DNA from: Lonsdalea britannica
Lineage (GTDB): Bacteria; Pseudomonadota; Gammaproteobacteria; Enterobacterales; Enterobacteriaceae
Direction: 5' to 3'
DNA length: 20,009 nucleotides
NCBI RefSeq assembly: GCF_946477055.1
Contig: NZ_CAMKXG010000027.1
Location: forward strand, 1 to 20,009
Under the pieces are notes generated by a model. It worked only from the letters and a program-made list of their open reading frames with translations, was not told the origin of the DNA and ran no database searches. The translations under genes and the position numbers were made by a program. Positions 19,201 through 20,009 of the stretch are shown here, in pieces (position 1 is the stretch's first letter; the number at the start of each line of letters is the position of its first letter).

Positions 19201-20009
19201 GCGAGTCACCCGCCAGCACGCTACCCGGAACATTGACGCTCCAGATATTGCTGCCGTCTGCCGCCGCAACCACGTTCGTTTGATACGACTGGCCGCCTAC
19301 GGTCACCGTGACGATATCGCCGACATGTACGTCGTTGCCCACACGACCGGTGATGGTCTGGGTCTGACCCGATTCCGCCAGGTTAATGGTGTTATCCGCC
19401 GTGACCGCGTCAATTGTGATGCTGGCTTCCGGCGCAGACGTATCAACCGTGTAGCTATGGTCTGCCGACGCCGTTGCCGAGTTGCCCACTACATCCGTGG
19501 TGGTGACTTCCGCATGAATCTGCGCGTTACCGGCCAGTACCTCGCCCGGAACATTCACACTCCAGACGGTATCCCCATCATCATTGACGGTGACTTCGGT
19601 CTGGTAACTTACGTCGCCCACTTTGACCGTCACAATATCGCCTGCCTGCACGTCATTGCCGACGTGGCCGGAGATCGTCTGGGTTTGTCCAGACTCCGCG
19701 ATGTTGATGGTGTTGTCGCTGGTCACATCATCGATGGTGATGCTGGCATCCGGCAACACGGTGTCGACCGTGTAAGTATGGTCGGCGGTCGCCGTCGTCG
19801 CATTCCCTGCTTCATCGGTGGTGGTTACGGCGGCATGAACCACGGTATCCAGAGCAAGCACGCTGCCCAGAATAACGACGCTCCACACTTTGGCGCCATC
19901 CGCCGCCGTAGTCACATTGGTCTGATAAGACTGACCCGCGACGTTGACCGTCACCGTATCGCCGACACGTACGTCGTTGCCGACACGGCCAGAGATGATC
20001 TGCGGCTGG
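16268..20009 (-). CDS. Large RTX-type adhesin (LapA/BapA-like), 3' part, runs off the right edge
   Basis: C-terminal part (about 1,246 residues visible) of a giant type I-secreted surface adhesin. In protein order: three Ig-like repeats of 107 residues (20009 to about 19100), a cadherin-like module (to about 18780), an unrecognised domain around [13 protein letters not shown] and [13 protein letters not shown] (about 18260-18730), a T1SS-143-like module ([20 protein letters not shown], about 17930-18190), RTX-like [18 protein letters not shown], a von Willebrand A domain with MIDAS DSSGSMS at 17732-17752 plus TNYEDV and FITDGEP, RTX nonapeptides (16550-16945), and a C-terminal secretion domain ([19 protein letters not shown], then an acidic DRIDLSDLV). 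The frame stays open to the edge; the GTG at 19954 is inside a repeat and is not a start. The retention module and LapG cleavage site would lie beyond the window. No lapBCE transporter genes are present here. Confidence 0.95.
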   Translation of the reverse strand, partial: QPQIISGRVGNDVRVGDTVTVNVAGQSYQTNVTTAADGAKVWSVVILGSVLALDTVVHAAVTTTDEAGNATTATADHTYTVDTVLPDASITIDDVTSDNTINIAESGQTQTISGHVGNDVQAGDIVTVKVGDVSYQTEVTVNDDGDTVWSVNVPGEVLAGNAQIHAEVTTTDVVGNSATASADHSYTVDTSAPEASITIDAVTADNTINLAESGQTQTITGRVGNDVHVGDIVTVTVGGQSYQTNVVAAADGSNIWSVNVPGSVLAGDSQIHASVTTLDMAGNVATATADHAYGVDTVGPDGGSHTLTVAEDTALSIAWSDLGVSSDTSSIVISSLPDASAGSFYYSQGGEWHQVTVGQEFTAGDTALRFVPAANVSGNGLAELSWQPVDAAGNTGSQGEMTVNVTPVADTPVVSLDITSGETVPTTPSYIKVNGGSENGGFDVQDGKIVRIGDNVRIWLSEGDTVPEIVGNGVVAYYGQGNSTGTSSQYTDLFVVHNGSGYSQDGNWRPLNAVTGNSGTEASGTRPDYIFVEGTTADGYAASVGPNNNAATNVNTYDSVNITYQGNTLISGANHLDGIIYGDGSYIAADKQDFKEESVAEQVGYQQHELTVSAALTDLDGSEQLSGITLTGIPEGSVLTDHINNVTVTVGADGVYLITNAQHLDTLAGTITIQTPVDAGKFDIIAQATATEVANYDSSTGYSSQEVEQFGATMGTTGDDVLTGTHSNDLIVGDVSGLQIMEGQNYNIAFLVDSSGSMSNDSISKTVSSLTNVFNNLIKSTSDVHSGSVNVFLADFDTKVGQTISVNLSDSNALSKLVAALETMTSGGGTNYEDVFKTAANWFQSTTVESNPGTNLTYFITDGEPTYYQAGETDTIKVNSRTTLDIDSFDYQPGHSYYMNLSGVSREVISSTGDVYYYSNSGRGGVTRSVIGQVHAQGDGTYEISHLAGTGYNANSSTMSNSSEGYALLQHVSNVEAIGVGDSLNASSLKNYDSDGVVLDHIDPAQLSEAILGTNQSLSGGHDTLLGGNGDDILFGDSISFDGIDGNGLPALQQYVGNQLHLGSDTTASVQQVHDYINGHSAEFDVATSAGGNDTISGGSGNDILYGQGGNDNLDGGLGDDILYGGSGDDVLRGGVGNDTLIGGSGADTFVWKAGDTGFDTIKDFNPAEGDRIDLSDLVGELESGTDISHYIRIVDNQGSPTIEVSTQGQFTEQGGATPDASITLEHYNGTMPSLESLIAKPEHSA
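16550..16740 (-). repeat. RTX nonapeptide repeat array
   Basis: About six consecutive GGxGxDxLx units are read on the minus strand (for example [30 protein letters not shown]). Two outlying pairs lie at about 16895-16945 ([10 protein letters not shown]) and 17805-17860 ([16 protein letters not shown]), on either side of the von Willebrand A domain. Such repeats bind calcium outside the cell and drive folding after type I secretion. Confidence 0.92.
19100..20009 (-). repeat. Ig-like adhesin repeats, 321-bp period
   Basis: The segment encoding GRVGNDV recurs at 19329, 19650 and 19971, exactly 321 bp (107 codons) apart. Each unit has the pattern VGNDVxxGDxVTVxVGGxSYQT, WSVNVPGxVLAG, VTTxDxxGNxATAxADHxYxVDT, then [23 protein letters not shown]. 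The third unit diverges after VDTVGPDGG. The array clearly continues beyond the right edge; such units form the stalk that projects the adhesive tip. Confidence 0.93.

Noticed and set aside
19952..19954. GTG as the start of the adhesin
   Set aside because: The same reading frame continues upstream with another copy of the GRVGNDV repeat to the window edge.

Overview
The window is ordinary chromosomal sequence from a gamma-proteobacterium of the Enterobacterales. The glnB-glrR-qseG-glrK-glmY-purL / mltF-tadA-pgpC order is the same as in E. coli, and the proteins read as close homologues of the E. coli ones. The moderately high GC content, the orphan murQ and the LapD/LapG/large-adhesin locus suggest a soft-rot or plant-associated group such as Pectobacteriaceae (Dickeya, Brenneria or relatives). 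That placement is an inference from gene content, not a database result.

Left part (1-5128, all minus strand): a tandem 8-mer repeat at the very edge, then glnB (PII), and the glrR, qseG and glrK cassette whose genes overlap by 4 nt (ATGA). Between glrK and purL lies a 920-nt gap without protein genes. In it I can read a GlmY-type small RNA, a sigma-54 promoter with exact GG-N10-GC spacing overlapping a sigma-70 -10 box, a plausible IHF site, and three perfect TGTC-N10-GACA GlrR sites upstream. Sensor kinase, outer-membrane lipoprotein, response regulator and target sRNA are thus side by side: GlrK/QseG/GlrR activates glmY, which in E. coli protects GlmZ from RapZ-dependent decay and so raises GlmS (glucosamine-6-phosphate synthase).

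Middle part (5046-12929): purL (FGAM synthase) on the minus strand with a strong terminator and a promoter overlapped by a PurR box; mltF (lytic transglycosylase) divergent from it; then tadA, pgpC and murQ on the minus strand. tadA and mltF converge and overlap by 12 nt. murQ stands without the usual murP/murR neighbours. mltF and murQ both handle murein turnover, and glmY controls entry of sugar into murein precursors, so cell-envelope amino-sugar metabolism recurs across the window.

Right part (12930-20009): lapG and lapD on the plus strand (periplasmic cysteine protease and its c-di-GMP receptor), converging on a small unknown protein and on the 3' end of a very large RTX-type adhesin on the minus strand that runs off the right edge. 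The adhesin shows 107-residue Ig-like repeats, an unrecognised domain, a T1SS-143-like module, a von Willebrand A domain set between RTX repeats, and a C-terminal type I secretion signal. The likely logic is LapA-style: high c-di-GMP makes LapD hold LapG, the adhesin stays on the surface and cells stick; low c-di-GMP frees LapG, which cuts the adhesin near its N terminus (outside this window). The type I transporter genes are not in this window.

I do not see a clearly new system. The points most worth following are the small gene between lapD and the adhesin, the unrecognised adhesin domain, the near-perfect 26-bp palindrome between murQ and lapG, and the edge-located 8-bp repeat.
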